A program made the translations under genes and the position numbers. Shown here one piece after another: positions 51,249 to 60,502 of a stretch of 62,864 bases of DNA (positions within the stretch are counted from its first letter, which is position 1; every line of letters starts with the position of its first letter). The notes beneath the pieces are model-generated. The model was not told the DNA's origin. It did no database searches and saw nothing but the letters and a program-made list of their open reading frames with translations. Source of the DNA: Deltaproteobacteria bacterium HGW-Deltaproteobacteria-4 (lineage in GTDB: Bacteria; Desulfobacterota; Desulfuromonadia; Desulfuromonadales; UBA2197); NCBI GenBank assembly GCA_002841765.1, contig PHAV01000017.1, positions 1 through 62,864 of the forward strand. Direction: 5' to 3'.

Positions 51249-53321
51249 GTGCAGAGACGACCGTTCATCCTGGCGACACTTGCCCTGTTTTTTGCCTTAA
51301 CCTTTGCCCCTCTTTGTCCGTTGGCAGAAGCGCAGACCGCCGTTAAAAAAGAAGCAACCACGACCAGAAAAGCGGCCAGTGTCACCCTCGATTTCAAAGA
51401 CGTTGAACTCACCGATCTCATCCAGACGATCAGCGAGATGACGGGAAAAAACTTTGTTTATGACGATACCGTCAAGGGGAAGGTGACGATCATTTCGCCG
51501 CGGGGGATGTCTCTTGATGAAGCGTATCAGGTCTTCCTCTCCGTCCTTAGCGTCAAGGGCTTTACCGTCATCCCGGCCGGCAAGATGAATAAGGTCGTCC
51601 GCGCTCAGGACGCCAAAGAGAATACCGTCCCGACCGGTAGCGACGCGGCGTCGAGCGGGGCAGAGCAGATCGTCACCCGCCTCGTCCCGGTGCAAAACAT
51701 CGATGCGGCGACTTTTGCCACCTCAATCCTCACCCCTCTCATTCCCAAGTCCGGGAGCGTCGTCGCTTATGCCCCGACCAATACCCTGATCATCACCGAT
51801 TCGATGGCCAACATTGAGCGGTTACTCAAAATCATCGACGAGCTCGATGTGCCGGGAACCAGCAGTAATTTTGATGTGATCTTTCTCGAGAATGCCTCCG
51901 CCGAAGAGCTGGCCCTGATCGGGACGCAGATCCTGGCGCAGGGAGGAACGCCAACGCGCCGGTCGCGCGGGACGGCGGCGACAGCCCCGGGGAAAGTTTT
52001 GGCATATCCGCGCTCCAATGCCCTGATTGTCCTTGCCGAAGCTGAAGAAATTGTGACGATTCGTGCTCTAGTGCTCAGTCTCGATCGTAAAGAGATGGGG
52101 ACCCCTCGTTCGAATATCAATGTCTATTATCTTGAGAACGCCGATGCCGAAACATTGGCCAAGACCCTCAATGAAATTATCTCCGGCGTGAAGAGCACTC
52201 AGGCGAAGAAGGTGTCGGGACAAGCGGCGGCCCCGACTGAGCCGGTCAGTATTACCGCCGACAAAGCGACCAACGCCCTGATTATCAATGCTCTTCCTGA
52301 GGACTACGACGCCCTCAAGACGATCGTCAAGCAGCTCGATATCCGCCGCAAGCAGGTCTTTGTCGAAGCGCTGATCCTCGAACTCTCCATGGAGGCGACG
52401 CAAAAGCTCGGCAGCACATTGCAGGGGGCGGCTGTCAGCAGCACCAATGGCGGCGTCTTCGGGGTTTCCAATCAGACTACAAGCAGCAATATCGGCATGT
52501 TAGCTTCTCCTGCCAGTCTCCTGACCACAGCGGTTGACGGCATCATGCTCGGCGGCTTTTCCAAAATGGTTAACGTCACGGTCGACGGCGTAACGACACA
52601 GATCCCGGCCCTCTCGGCCTTGATCAACCTCTCCAAGACCGACACCGATGTCAACATCGTCTCGGCGCCCCGCCTCCTCACCTCGGACAACGAAGAAGCG
52701 CAGATCGTTGTCGGCTCGAACGTGCCGATCATTACCTCGCGCTTGACCAACGCCGTCAGTACCTCCACCAGCAGCAGCAGTGGACTGGCGACGAGTGTGT
52801 CGGTGGAACGCCAAGATGTCGCCCTGACCTTGCGCTTCACCCCGCAGGTGACCGAGGGGAATCTCGTCCGGCTCAAGATCTTTCAGGAGATCACCGACCT
52901 GGCAACGAGTAGTGTCGGCTCCGTCGATCAGGTCGGCCCGACCTTTACCAAGCGTCTGTTGCAAAATACCGTCGTTGCGGAAGACGGCAAGACTGTTGTC
53001 CTTGGCGGCTTGATCGGTAACAGTGTGCAGGAAGTCATCACCAAGGTCCCATTTTTTGGCGATATCCCTTTGATTGGCTGGCTCTTTAAACGCAAATCGA
53101 CGACCGTAAAGAAGACCAACCTGCTAATCTTCATCACCCCGCGGATTGTCCGTAATGGTGAAGATCTGGCGCGGGTGACGCAGTCCAATCGCGAAGCGAT
53201 GAACAAGTTTCAAAGTAGCGAGATGAATGATTCTCTGAAGAAGAACAAGTACGCTGATGCGGCGATGGAGCAGCTGAAATTGTCCGACCCGACCCTGCTT
53301 GAAAGCGTTCCCCATGAGTGA
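51249..53321 (+). CDS. gspD: Type II secretion secretin (GspD)
   Basis: A 690-residue outer-membrane secretin precursor. The signal peptide ends in PLAEA. N0 (VTLDFKDVELTDLIQTISEM), N1-N3 repeats (VPVQNIDAATFA, IFLENASAEELA, VYYLENADAETLA) and the secretin core (SAPRLLTSDNEEAQIVVGSN, VEDGKTVVLGGL-type GKTVVLGGLI, KVPFFGDIPLIGWLF) are all present. Twelve to fifteen copies would form the outer-membrane channel. Start GTG 51249 has AGGAGG 8 nt upstream. Its stop overlaps the gspE start by 8 nt. Confidence 0.96.
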   Translation: MQRRPFILATLALFFALTFAPLCPLAEAQTAVKKEATTTRKAASVTLDFKDVELTDLIQTISEMTGKNFVYDDTVKGKVTIISPRGMSLDEAYQVFLSVLSVKGFTVIPAGKMNKVVRAQDAKENTVPTGSDAASSGAEQIVTRLVPVQNIDAATFATSILTPLIPKSGSVVAYAPTNTLIITDSMANIERLLKIIDELDVPGTSSNFDVIFLENASAEELALIGTQILAQGGTPTRRSRGTAATAPGKVLAYPRSNALIVLAEAEEIVTIRALVLSLDRKEMGTPRSNINVYYLENADAETLAKTLNEIISGVKSTQAKKVSGQAAAPTEPVSITADKATNALIINALPEDYDALKTIVKQLDIRRKQVFVEALILELSMEATQKLGSTLQGAAVSSTNGGVFGVSNQTTSSNIGMLASPASLLTTAVDGIMLGGFSKMVNVTVDGVTTQIPALSALINLSKTDTDVNIVSAPRLLTSDNEEAQIVVGSNVPIITSRLTNAVSTSTSSSSGLATSVSVERQDVALTLRFTPQVTEGNLVRLKIFQEITDLATSSVGSVDQVGPTFTKRLLQNTVVAEDGKTVVLGGLIGNSVQEVITKVPFFGDIPLIGWLFKRKSTTVKKTNLLIFITPRIVRNGEDLARVTQSNREAMNKFQSSEMNDSLKKNKYADAAMEQLKLSDPTLLESVPHE

Positions 53322-55002
53322 GTGGGTTCTCCTCGGCGAAATTCTGGTCGCAGCGGGGGATCTTTCCGCCAGCGTCCGCGACATCGCCCTTTCCCAGCAG
53401 CAGGCCAAACCGGGGCGCCGCCTCGGGGATCTCCTGCTGACCCAAAAGAGTGTTACCCCGTTGCAACTCGCCCGCGCCCTGGCTTGCCAGAGTGGCCTGC
53501 CGCTGCTGGAGACGATCCCGCCCGAAACCTCCCTTGCCGATCTCGGTAACCGCTTGAGCCTTGCCTATCTCAAGGATCTCCGCATCTTCCCTCTCGGCCG
53601 GCAGGAGGATGGACTGCATGTTGCGGTGGCTGATCCCTATGATAGTCGGCCCCGCAATGATCTTGCCATCCTCACCGGGGAGCGTATTCTGCCGGTTGTT
53701 GCCCCGGCCGACGAAATCCTTCGGGCCATCAATCGTGACTTCGAACGCCGCTCCGAAGGGGCGAAGGAGATGGTCGAAGAGATTGCCGCCGGCGACAATG
53801 ACAGCCGCGCCCCGGAACCCGAAGATCTCCTGGATGTCTCTGACGAAGCGCCAGTCATCCGCTTTGTCAACAGCCTTATCACCCAGGGGTACAAAGAGCG
53901 GGCGAGCGACATTCACATCGAACCCTTCGAGACGGAGCTCATCGTCCGTTATCGCATCGACGGCATCCTCTACGAAGCGCTGCGGCCGCCGCATAAATCC
54001 CATGCTGCCATTGTGTCGCGTATCAAGATTATGGCGGCTCTCAATATCGCCGAAAAGCGCCTCCCTCAGGATGGCCGCTTTCGCGTCCGTATCGCCGGCA
54101 AGGATGTCGATGTCCGCGTTTCGACCCTGCCGACCGCTTTTGGCGAACGGGTGGTGCTGCGTCTCCTCGATCACGGCAGTCAGGTGCTGCAGTTGGAGGA
54201 TATCGGCCTTGAAGCGGATCTTCTCCGCCAGCTTGATGCCATGATCCGCAAGAGTCACGGTATCTTCCTGGTTACCGGCCCGACCGGATCCGGCAAGACG
54301 ACGACCCTGTATGCCGCCCTGACCCGCCTCAATAATCGTGAAAAGAATATCATCACCGTCGAAGATCCGATTGAGTACCAGCTTCCCGGCGTCGGGCAGA
54401 TTCAGGTCAACGCCAAGATCGATCTGACCTTTGCCAATGGTTTGCGCTCTATCCTCCGGCAGGATCCCGATATCATCATGGTCGGCGAGATCCGTGATGC
54501 CGAGACCGCCGAGATCGCCGTGCAGTCCGCCCTCACCGGTCACATGGTCTTTTCGACCCTGCATACCAACGATGCGGCCGGTGCCCTCACCCGCCTCGTC
54601 GAGATGGGGATCGAACCCTTCCTGGCGGCTTCCTCCATCGTCGGTATCATCGCCCAGCGTCTGGTCCGGCAAATCTGTCCACACTGCCGCGAATCGTATC
54701 ACCCCTCCCCTAATCTCCTGGCCGACGCCGGTCTCCCCAATGATGGCGCCCTTTATTACCGGGGTCGCGGCTGCGAGCGCTGCATGGGGCTCGGTTATCG
54801 CGGACGTAGCGGCATCTATGAACTCCTGCCGGTCGAGGAAGAGACCCGCGAGCTCCTGCTGGCGCGCAAGGATGCTGCGACGATCAAGGCAGCAGCGCAG
54901 CGCAAAGGGATGAAGTCGCTACGCGATGCCGGTCTGGCTAAAGCGGCCGCCGGCGAGACCACTCTCGAAGAGGTGCTGCGCGTCACTCAGGAGGAGGTCT
55001 AG
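53314..55002 (+). CDS. gspE: Type II secretion ATPase (GspE)
   Basis: A 562-residue hexameric ATPase that powers pseudopilus assembly. An N-terminal N1E-type domain covers about 1-150. A nucleotide-binding domain follows with Walker A GPTGSGKT (322-329), the Asp box, Walker B (ILRQDPDIIMVGEIRD), the His box (HMVFSTLHTNDA), and a zinc-binding tetracysteine pair (CPHC ... CERC). Start ATG 53314 lies inside gspD, giving translational coupling. Confidence 0.97.
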   Translation: MSEWVLLGEILVAAGDLSASVRDIALSQQQAKPGRRLGDLLLTQKSVTPLQLARALACQSGLPLLETIPPETSLADLGNRLSLAYLKDLRIFPLGRQEDGLHVAVADPYDSRPRNDLAILTGERILPVVAPADEILRAINRDFERRSEGAKEMVEEIAAGDNDSRAPEPEDLLDVSDEAPVIRFVNSLITQGYKERASDIHIEPFETELIVRYRIDGILYEALRPPHKSHAAIVSRIKIMAALNIAEKRLPQDGRFRVRIAGKDVDVRVSTLPTAFGERVVLRLLDHGSQVLQLEDIGLEADLLRQLDAMIRKSHGIFLVTGPTGSGKTTTLYAALTRLNNREKNIITVEDPIEYQLPGVGQIQVNAKIDLTFANGLRSILRQDPDIIMVGEIRDAETAEIAVQSALTGHMVFSTLHTNDAAGALTRLVEMGIEPFLAASSIVGIIAQRLVRQICPHCRESYHPSPNLLADAGLPNDGALYYRGRGCERCMGLGYRGRSGIYELLPVEEETRELLLARKDAATIKAAAQRKGMKSLRDAGLAKAAAGETTLEEVLRVTQEEV

Positions 55003-55003
55003 A

Positions 55004-56215
55004 ATGCCCCTCTTCGATTACGCCGGCTTTGACGCCAATGGCCGCAAAGTCAACGGCAGTGTCGAAGGAGCGGGACGGCGTGCCGTCCTTGCCAAGCTGC
55101 GCGAGGAAGGGATCTACGCCACCGAGGTGCAGGAAACGACTGGCGCGAGCAAGGGGTTTTTCGGCGGCTTCGCCCGGCAAAAGGTCGCCGTCGATGAACT
55201 GGCGATGGCGACGCGGCAGATTGCCGTTCTCCTCGCAGCCGGTTTGACCCTTGACGAAACGCTCGCGACTGTTGGCGGTCAGGTGGAAAACCGCCAATTC
55301 GGCCGGGCCCTGGCGCTGGCGCGCGAAGCGGTGATTCAGGGGGAGGCGCTGCATATCGCCCTGAGCCGCCATCCCCGTATCTTCTCCGATCTTTATGTCA
55401 ACATGATTCAGGTCGGCGAAAGCAGCGGCACCCTCGAACTGACCCTGGAGCGCCTTGCCGATTTCCTCGAAGACCAGGCGAAGCTGCGTGGCCGCATCCT
55501 CGCGGCGATTACCTATCCCCTGCTGATGGCAGTGGTCGGCGGTTCGGTGTTGGTCTTTCTTGTCGCGTTCGTCGTCCCCAAGATTACCCGGATGATCGAA
55601 GATCTCGGCCAGGCGCTGCCGCTGCCGACCCGCCTCCTCATCGGTGGCAGCCATTTCCTGAGCAATTACGGCTGGATCCTCCTGATCCTGCTGGCGATCG
55701 GCTTCGTCGTTCTCGCCCGTTATCTACGAACAACGGAAGGGCAGCTACGGCGTGACACGATCGCCCTCAAACTCCCCCTCTTTGGCCGGCTCAATACCCA
55801 GATTGCTTCGGCGCGGCTGACCCGCACTTTGGCAACGCTGCTGCAAAGCGGCATGCCGATGCTCAAGGCGCTGGAGATTGCCCGGCAACTCGTCGGTAAC
55901 CGCGTCCTGCAACGCGCCCTGGCGGAAACGAGCATGGCGGTGCGCGAAGGGGAGGGGCTGGCTGAACCGCTGCGCCGCTCCAAACTTTTGCCGGCGATGG
56001 TGACCCAGATGATCGCCGTCGGCGAAAAGAGCGGTGAGCTCGAAACCATGCTGCTGCGCGTCGCCGATACCTATGAACAACAAGTCGATTTGGCGATCAA
56101 TCGCCTCCTCTCTCTCCTTGAACCGCTGATGATCCTGGTCATGGGGAGTGCCGTTGGCTTCATCGTCATGGCTATCCTCCTGCCGATCTTCGAAGCGAGT
56201 CAGGGGATGAAGTAG
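55004..56215 (+). CDS. gspF: Type II secretion inner-membrane platform protein (GspF)
   Basis: A 403-residue polytopic protein with the duplicated T2SSF domain: MATRQIAVLLAAGLTLDETL early and RLTRTLATLLQSGMPMLKAL late, plus three TM segments (VGGSVLVFLVAFVV, GWILLILLAIGFVVLA, LMILVMGSAVGFIVMAILLP). It recruits GspE. The ATG at 55004 is 2 nt after gspE and has GGAGG upstream. Its stop codon overlaps the edge of the REPIN at 56212. Confidence 0.96.
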   Translation: MPLFDYAGFDANGRKVNGSVEGAGRRAVLAKLREEGIYATEVQETTGASKGFFGGFARQKVAVDELAMATRQIAVLLAAGLTLDETLATVGGQVENRQFGRALALAREAVIQGEALHIALSRHPRIFSDLYVNMIQVGESSGTLELTLERLADFLEDQAKLRGRILAAITYPLLMAVVGGSVLVFLVAFVVPKITRMIEDLGQALPLPTRLLIGGSHFLSNYGWILLILLAIGFVVLARYLRTTEGQLRRDTIALKLPLFGRLNTQIASARLTRTLATLLQSGMPMLKALEIARQLVGNRVLQRALAETSMAVREGEGLAEPLRRSKLLPAMVTQMIAVGEKSGELETMLLRVADTYEQQVDLAINRLLSLLEPLMILVMGSAVGFIVMAILLPIFEASQGMK

Positions 56216-56284
56216 GGGTACGGCGTGCCGTGCCCGATCTGTAAACACAATGACGTTAAGGGGCACGGCACGCCGTGCCCCTAC
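56212..56284. repeat. REPIN-like element between gspF and gspG
   Basis: GTAG (56212-56215), a 20-bp palindrome (GGGTACGGCGTGCCGTGCCC with one mismatch), a 25-nt spacer, a second 20-bp palindrome (GGGCACGGCACGCCGTGCCC), then CTAC (56281-56284). Arms are near-perfect inverted complements of each other. The GTAG belongs to the gspF stop. See the related element at 59194-59268. Confidence 0.9.
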
Positions 56285-56299
56285 AAAAAAGGGATTTTT

Positions 56300-56734
56300 A
56301 TGAAAAAACACCAAAACAATCGCGGATTCACCCTCATCGAAATCATGGTCGTCGTCGTTATTCTCGGCATCCTCGCCGCCTTTGTCGTCCCCAAGCTCCT
56401 CAGCCGCCCGGACGAAGCGCGGATCACCAAGGCGGCTACGGATATCAAGGGGATCGAGCAATCCCTTGGCCTCTTCAAACTCGATAACGGCTTCTACCCG
56501 ACAACCGAACAGGGTCTGACGGCGCTGGTGAGCAAGCCGACGATCGGTCGCATCCCGACCAAATATCCGGAGGGTGGTTATCTGAAGCGGGTTCCGACCG
56601 ATCCTTGGGGGACGCCGTACATCTATCTGTCGCCTGGCACCCATGGCGACTTTGACCTGATCTCCCTTGGCGCCGACGCCGAAGCCGGCGGTGAGGGGAA
56701 TAATGCCGATATCGAAAGCTGGAAGCTCGACTGA
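56300..56734 (+). CDS. gspG: Major pseudopilin (GspG)
   Basis: A 144-residue protein starting [20 protein letters not shown]. It has the prepilin peptidase site G|FTLIE and the long hydrophobic N-terminal helix, then [33 protein letters not shown] and [18 protein letters not shown], including the acidic Ca-binding loop of GspG. It polymerises into the pseudopilus. The ATG at 56300 is 16 nt after the REPIN, behind AGGGA. An earlier ATG at 56225 lies in the repeat and is rejected. Confidence 0.97.
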   Translation: MKKHQNNRGFTLIEIMVVVVILGILAAFVVPKLLSRPDEARITKAATDIKGIEQSLGLFKLDNGFYPTTEQGLTALVSKPTIGRIPTKYPEGGYLKRVPTDPWGTPYIYLSPGTHGDFDLISLGADAEAGGEGNNADIESWKLD

Positions 56735-56757
56735 TCGCCACACGGCGGAGCAGATTG

Positions 56758-57270
56758 ATGAACGTCGCAACGGGTCCGTACGCGTCACGTGGCTTCACCC
56801 TCATCGAATTGATGGTGGTCCTCTTTCTCATAGCCCTCTTTTCGTCGCTGGTCATCCCCCGCCTCCCGGAGATCGATGCCGGTGGCCCGGAGCGCGGGGC
56901 GCGGCGGATTGCCGGAACCATCAAGTTCCTTTACAACGAGGCGGCCCTGAGCGGCAGAGAGCATCGCTTGCTCTTTGATCTGGATAGCAACTCCCTGCGT
57001 CCCCGCACCCTGAATGATCTTCGCGAAGTGGTGGCGGTTAAAGGCTTGGCGGCGGAGAGCAAGCTGCCGAGCGGGGTGAAGCTCCTCGATGTGTCGGTGG
57101 CCGGGCAGGAGAAGGTGACCAGCAGCATAACGACTCTGACCATCTCGCCGACCGGCTGGCTGCCGCAGACGGTCATTCATCTCGAAAGTGCGGATCGTCA
57201 GATTTTGACCATCCGGTTCCTTTCTTATACCGGCAGCGCCGAGGTTTATGAGGGCTATCGTGAGTTCTGA
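56758..57270 (+). CDS. gspH: Minor pseudopilin (GspH)
   Basis: A 170-residue prepilin-like protein: MNVATGPYASRGFTLIELMV then VLFLIALFSSLVIP, with the processing site G|FTLIE. The C-terminal body fits GspH. Start ATG 56758 has GGAG at 7 nt; the TTG one codon upstream is not needed. It lies 23 nt after gspG. Confidence 0.88.
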   Translation: MNVATGPYASRGFTLIELMVVLFLIALFSSLVIPRLPEIDAGGPERGARRIAGTIKFLYNEAALSGREHRLLFDLDSNSLRPRTLNDLREVVAVKGLAAESKLPSGVKLLDVSVAGQEKVTSSITTLTISPTGWLPQTVIHLESADRQILTIRFLSYTGSAEVYEGYREF

Positions 57271-57646
57271 GCGATCGGTGCGCGGTTTCACCCTCCTCGA
57301 AGTGATGATCGCCACGGCGATTGTCGCGGTGGCGGTGACCGTCCTCCTCGGCCTCGGCAATCGCTCGCTGGCGGTGCACGATCGCTTGCAGCAGACCACT
57401 CGCGCCACCCTGCTCGCCCAAAGCCGCCTTGCCGAGATCGAGGTCGCGGCCCGCAAGGAGAACAGCCGTCAGGACGAAAGCGGCGATTTTCCGGCTCCCG
57501 ACGAACGCTTTCGCTGGCAAAGCGTCTGGCTCGATACCCCGCTGCCGTCGGTGCGACGCATCGATCTGACCGTGAGTTGGGGAGCAGTTGAGCGCAACGA
57601 AGCAGTGACGCTGACCTCCTTTGTCCGCGATAGCAGTTCGTTATGA
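57248..57646 (+). CDS. gspI: Minor pseudopilin (GspI)
   Basis: A 132-residue prepilin-like protein with VRGFTLLEVMIATAIVAVAV and ARKENSRQDE; it fits GspI, the initiator of pseudopilus assembly. The start at 57248 overlaps gspH by 23 nt. A GTG at 57260 is also possible. Together with GspJ and GspK it forms the tip complex. Confidence 0.88.
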   Translation: MRAIVSSERSVRGFTLLEVMIATAIVAVAVTVLLGLGNRSLAVHDRLQQTTRATLLAQSRLAEIEVAARKENSRQDESGDFPAPDERFRWQSVWLDTPLPSVRRIDLTVSWGAVERNEAVTLTSFVRDSSSL

Positions 57647-58257
57647 AACGCAGCGCCGGCTTCACCCTTATTGAGGTGCTGATCGCGGTCAGTCTCACCG
57701 CCATCGTCCTCACCGCGATCTACGGAGTCTTTACCGCCGTCTTCACCGCCAGGCAGCAGGTGCTGGTCGAGAGCGAAACGTCACAGATCGGGCGGGTCCT
57801 CTTTGAGCGACTCGGCCGCGAGCTGCGCGGCGCCTGGATGCCAGCGTCGGGGGGGCAATTCTTTCTGGCAACGACGGATCGCGACGGCCGCCCCGAGCTC
57901 CGCTTTGCGACCGCTTCAACGACGTTGGCGGCGACCGGGCGCGGCGGCATGGCGGCCCTGCGTTACGGCTTGCAACCGATGGACAGCAGCGCCAGTGATC
58001 GCCTTTATCTCGTCCGCAGTGAAGAGCCGTATCATCTTCGTGATCGCCTTGACAGCGGCTCCTACCCCTTGTGTGGCAATGTCAAAAGTGTCCTGTGGCG
58101 TTTTTATGGGGCCAATGGCTGGGTGGACAGTTGGTCAGGGGAAGGGAACAACCCCCTGCCGCAGTTGGTGGAGTTGACGATCACTCTTCTTGATTCGGAG
58201 AATCGCGAAACCTTGCTGCGCGGCACCTTCGATCTCCCGGATGGGGCGTCGCGATGA
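57643..58257 (+). CDS. gspJ: Minor pseudopilin (GspJ)
   Basis: A 204-residue prepilin-like protein, MKRSAGFTLIEVLIAVSLTA, with GspJ-like downstream sequence (GRVLFERLGRELRGAW, LYLVRSEEPYHLRDRLDSG). It overlaps gspI by 4 nt (ATGA) and gspK by 4 nt. Confidence 0.9.
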   Translation: MKRSAGFTLIEVLIAVSLTAIVLTAIYGVFTAVFTARQQVLVESETSQIGRVLFERLGRELRGAWMPASGGQFFLATTDRDGRPELRFATASTTLAATGRGGMAALRYGLQPMDSSASDRLYLVRSEEPYHLRDRLDSGSYPLCGNVKSVLWRFYGANGWVDSWSGEGNNPLPQLVELTITLLDSENRETLLRGTFDLPDGASR

Positions 58258-59174
58258 GTGTTGGTAATCAGCGCGGTGCCGTACTCCTTCTGGTCCTTGT
58301 CGTTGTCGCCCTCCTCTCGGCGCTCCTCACCGATTGGGCCTTTTCGACTCTGGTCGATCTGCGTTTGACTGAAACTTTCCGCGACAGTAATCGCGCTTAT
58401 TATCTGGCGCGCGGCGGGGTGGAGGTCGGGCGGCAGCTGCTGCGCGACGATAACAATGGCTACGATACGCCGAGCGAGATGTGGGGGGTGGGGATTCCTT
58501 CTTATCCGGTTAGTGACGATGCGACGGTTTCGATCCGTATCGTCGATGCGGATGGCCGCTTCAATCTCAACAAGGTGGTCGATAACCTCGGTGAGAATCC
58601 GAATCCACTCATGCGGGATCGTTTACGCCGGCTGTTGACCCAGTTGGAGATTGACGATCCTGACGCCCTCGGCGATGCCCTGATCGACTGGATCGACCGC
58701 AATCAAACGACCTCACCGCGCGGTGCGGAAAATTCCTGGTATCAGGGGCTGGCGTCGCCGCTGGCGAGCAAGGATGGTCCGCTCGATACGGTCGACGAGT
58801 TGCTGCTGGTGAAAGGATTTACGCCGGAGATCGTAGAGAAACTGACGCCGCATGTCACAGTCGCGGGGGTCAGTCGGCTCAATCTTAACAGCGCTGGCAA
58901 AGATCTTCTGTTGGTCTGGGATAGTGACGTCACCTCTGGCAATGTCGACCAATTGTTGGAGCGTCGTCAGGAAAAACCCTTTAAATCGCTAGGTGAAGTG
59001 CAGGAGGTCCTCGGTATCGAGACCTATTCGGCCCTGAATCGCAATGTTGATATCGCCGTGACCAGTCAGTTTTACCAGATCCGCAGCGTTGCCCAGGTCA
59101 ACGACGGAGTGCGCACGGTCGAGGTGCTCTTGGAAAAAGCCGGGAACCGGCAACTCTGGCGGCGGGTATATTGA
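58254..59174 (+). CDS. gspK: Minor pseudopilin (GspK)
   Basis: A 306-residue protein; N-terminal helix VLLLVLVVVALLSALLTDWA, the LTETFRDSNRAYYLARGGVE stretch, then ADGRFNLNKVVDNLGENPNP and SRLNLNSAGKDLLLVW, both typical of GspK (two SAM-like domains). It forms the tip of the pseudopilus and lacks the E5 residue of other pseudopilins. The operon ends here: no gspL or gspM follows. Confidence 0.93.
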   Translation: MSVGNQRGAVLLLVLVVVALLSALLTDWAFSTLVDLRLTETFRDSNRAYYLARGGVEVGRQLLRDDNNGYDTPSEMWGVGIPSYPVSDDATVSIRIVDADGRFNLNKVVDNLGENPNPLMRDRLRRLLTQLEIDDPDALGDALIDWIDRNQTTSPRGAENSWYQGLASPLASKDGPLDTVDELLLVKGFTPEIVEKLTPHVTVAGVSRLNLNSAGKDLLLVWDSDVTSGNVDQLLERRQEKPFKSLGEVQEVLGIETYSALNRNVDIAVTSQFYQIRSVAQVNDGVRTVEVLLEKAGNRQLWRRVY

Positions 59175-59193
59175 TATCGTTAGTTTATAAATT

Positions 59194-59268
59194 GTAGGGG
59201 CAATTCATGAATTGCCCGATTGCAAATTTATTGCGGTAAAATCAGGGCGGTTCGTGAACCGCCCCTAC
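59194..59268. repeat. REPIN-like element between gspK and cbiET
   Basis: GTAG (59194-59197), a perfect 20-bp palindrome (GGGCAATTCATGAATTGCCC), a 27-nt spacer, a second palindrome (GGGCGGTTCGTGAACCGCCC), and CTAC (59265-59268). The arms differ from one another, but pairing within each arm is kept by paired changes. Same architecture as 56212-56284. It ends 2 nt before the ribosome-binding region of cbiET. Confidence 0.92.
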
Positions 59269-59282
59269 ATGGAGGTCATGAT

Positions 59283-60497
59283 ATGGCACAACAACAAATC
59301 TATCTCGTCGGCGCCGGCATCACCGGCTGGGAAGGGTTCGGCAGCAAGGCGCGGGAAGTTATTGCCGCTGCCGACCTGTTGCTCGGACATCAGCGCCATC
59401 TCGACATCTTCCCCGATTTCAGTGGTGAAAAGCGCGAGTTGCCAGGCCTCCCCGAAGTGTTGGAGTTCCTGCGCAGCAGTGAACAACGTGTCGTCATCCT
59501 TGCCTCCGGTGACCCCAATTTTTTCGGTATTGCCCGCTTTCTCCTCCGTAATCTCCCCAAGGAGCGGATCGAAATCCTCCCCAACGTCACCAGTGTCCAG
59601 TACGCCTTTGCCCAGATCAAAGAGCCCTGGGATGACGCCATCTTTGTCTCGGTCCATGGTCGCGGTCTCAAGGGGACGATCGACCGCATCGTTGCCGCCG
59701 AGAAAGCCGCCGTCCTCACTGACGAAAAAAATACTCCGGCCGTGATCGCTGCCGAACTCCTCGCCCGCGGCGCCGAAGGTTATGTTGTCTGGCTCTGCGA
59801 AAGCCTCGGTCTAACGGACGAAAAGTTCACCCGCACCGACGTCAAGGGATTGCTGGAACTGCCCGCGGCCCCCCTCAATATCGTCATATTCATCAAGGTC
59901 TGGGAGCCGACGTTACAGCAATATCCGCTGCTCGGTATCCATGATGACGAATTCGCCTCGGTGAAAAAGCTCATTACCAAGCAGGAAGTTCGCGCCGTCA
60001 CCCTCGCCAAACTGGCGCTGCAGGATGATCTCGTTCTGTGGGATATCGGCGCCGGCAGCGGCTCAGTCTCGATCGAGGCGAGCAATCTCCTCCCCAACGG
60101 CAAACTCTTTGCCATCGAAAAGAATCCCGAGGCTCTGATCCATCTGCGTGACAACTTGAAGAAGTTCGTGGCCCGCAACGTACAGCTCATCGAAGCTTAC
60201 GCTCCCGAAGGGATTGAAGGGCTCCCCGATCCTGACCGCGTCTTTATCGGCGGCTCCGGCGGCAACCTTGAAGAGATCATCAACTTTATCGACAAACGCC
60301 TCAAGGCCGAAGGGGTGATCGTCCTCAACGCTGTTACTCTCGATACCCTGACCAAGGCGGTGGAGTTCTTTGAAGATCACGGCTATCTCCTCGAAATCGT
60401 CTGTATCAATGTTGCCCGGACCCGTAATCTCACTGAATACCGCATGTTTGAGGCGCAGAATCCGGTTTATATCATTACCGCCAAGAAGGAAAACTGA
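59283..60497 (+). CDS. cbiET: Cobalt-precorrin C5,15-methyltransferase (CbiE-CbiT fusion)
   Basis: A 404-residue fusion for corrin ring synthesis. Residues 1-200 are CbiE (IYLVGAGITGWEGFGSKA, LLLGHQRHL, VVILASGDPNFFGI), an SAM-dependent C5 methyltransferase. Residues 215-404 are CbiT (DDLVLWDIGAGSGSVSIEAS, DPDRVFIGGSGG), the C15 methyltransferase/decarboxylase with an SAM motif. ATG 59283 has GGAGG at 7 nt. Fusions of these two are common (CobL in aerobic producers). It precedes cbiL, which acts earlier in the route. Confidence 0.94.
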   Translation: MAQQQIYLVGAGITGWEGFGSKAREVIAAADLLLGHQRHLDIFPDFSGEKRELPGLPEVLEFLRSSEQRVVILASGDPNFFGIARFLLRNLPKERIEILPNVTSVQYAFAQIKEPWDDAIFVSVHGRGLKGTIDRIVAAEKAAVLTDEKNTPAVIAAELLARGAEGYVVWLCESLGLTDEKFTRTDVKGLLELPAAPLNIVIFIKVWEPTLQQYPLLGIHDDEFASVKKLITKQEVRAVTLAKLALQDDLVLWDIGAGSGSVSIEASNLLPNGKLFAIEKNPEALIHLRDNLKKFVARNVQLIEAYAPEGIEGLPDPDRVFIGGSGGNLEEIINFIDKRLKAEGVIVLNAVTLDTLTKAVEFFEDHGYLLEIVCINVARTRNLTEYRMFEAQNPVYIITAKKEN

Positions 60498-60502
60498 CCT
60501 TC

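Noticed and set aside
56225-56299. N-terminal extension of GspG
   Set aside because: The extra codons lie inside the REPIN and would place residues before the prepilin site that have no family counterpart.
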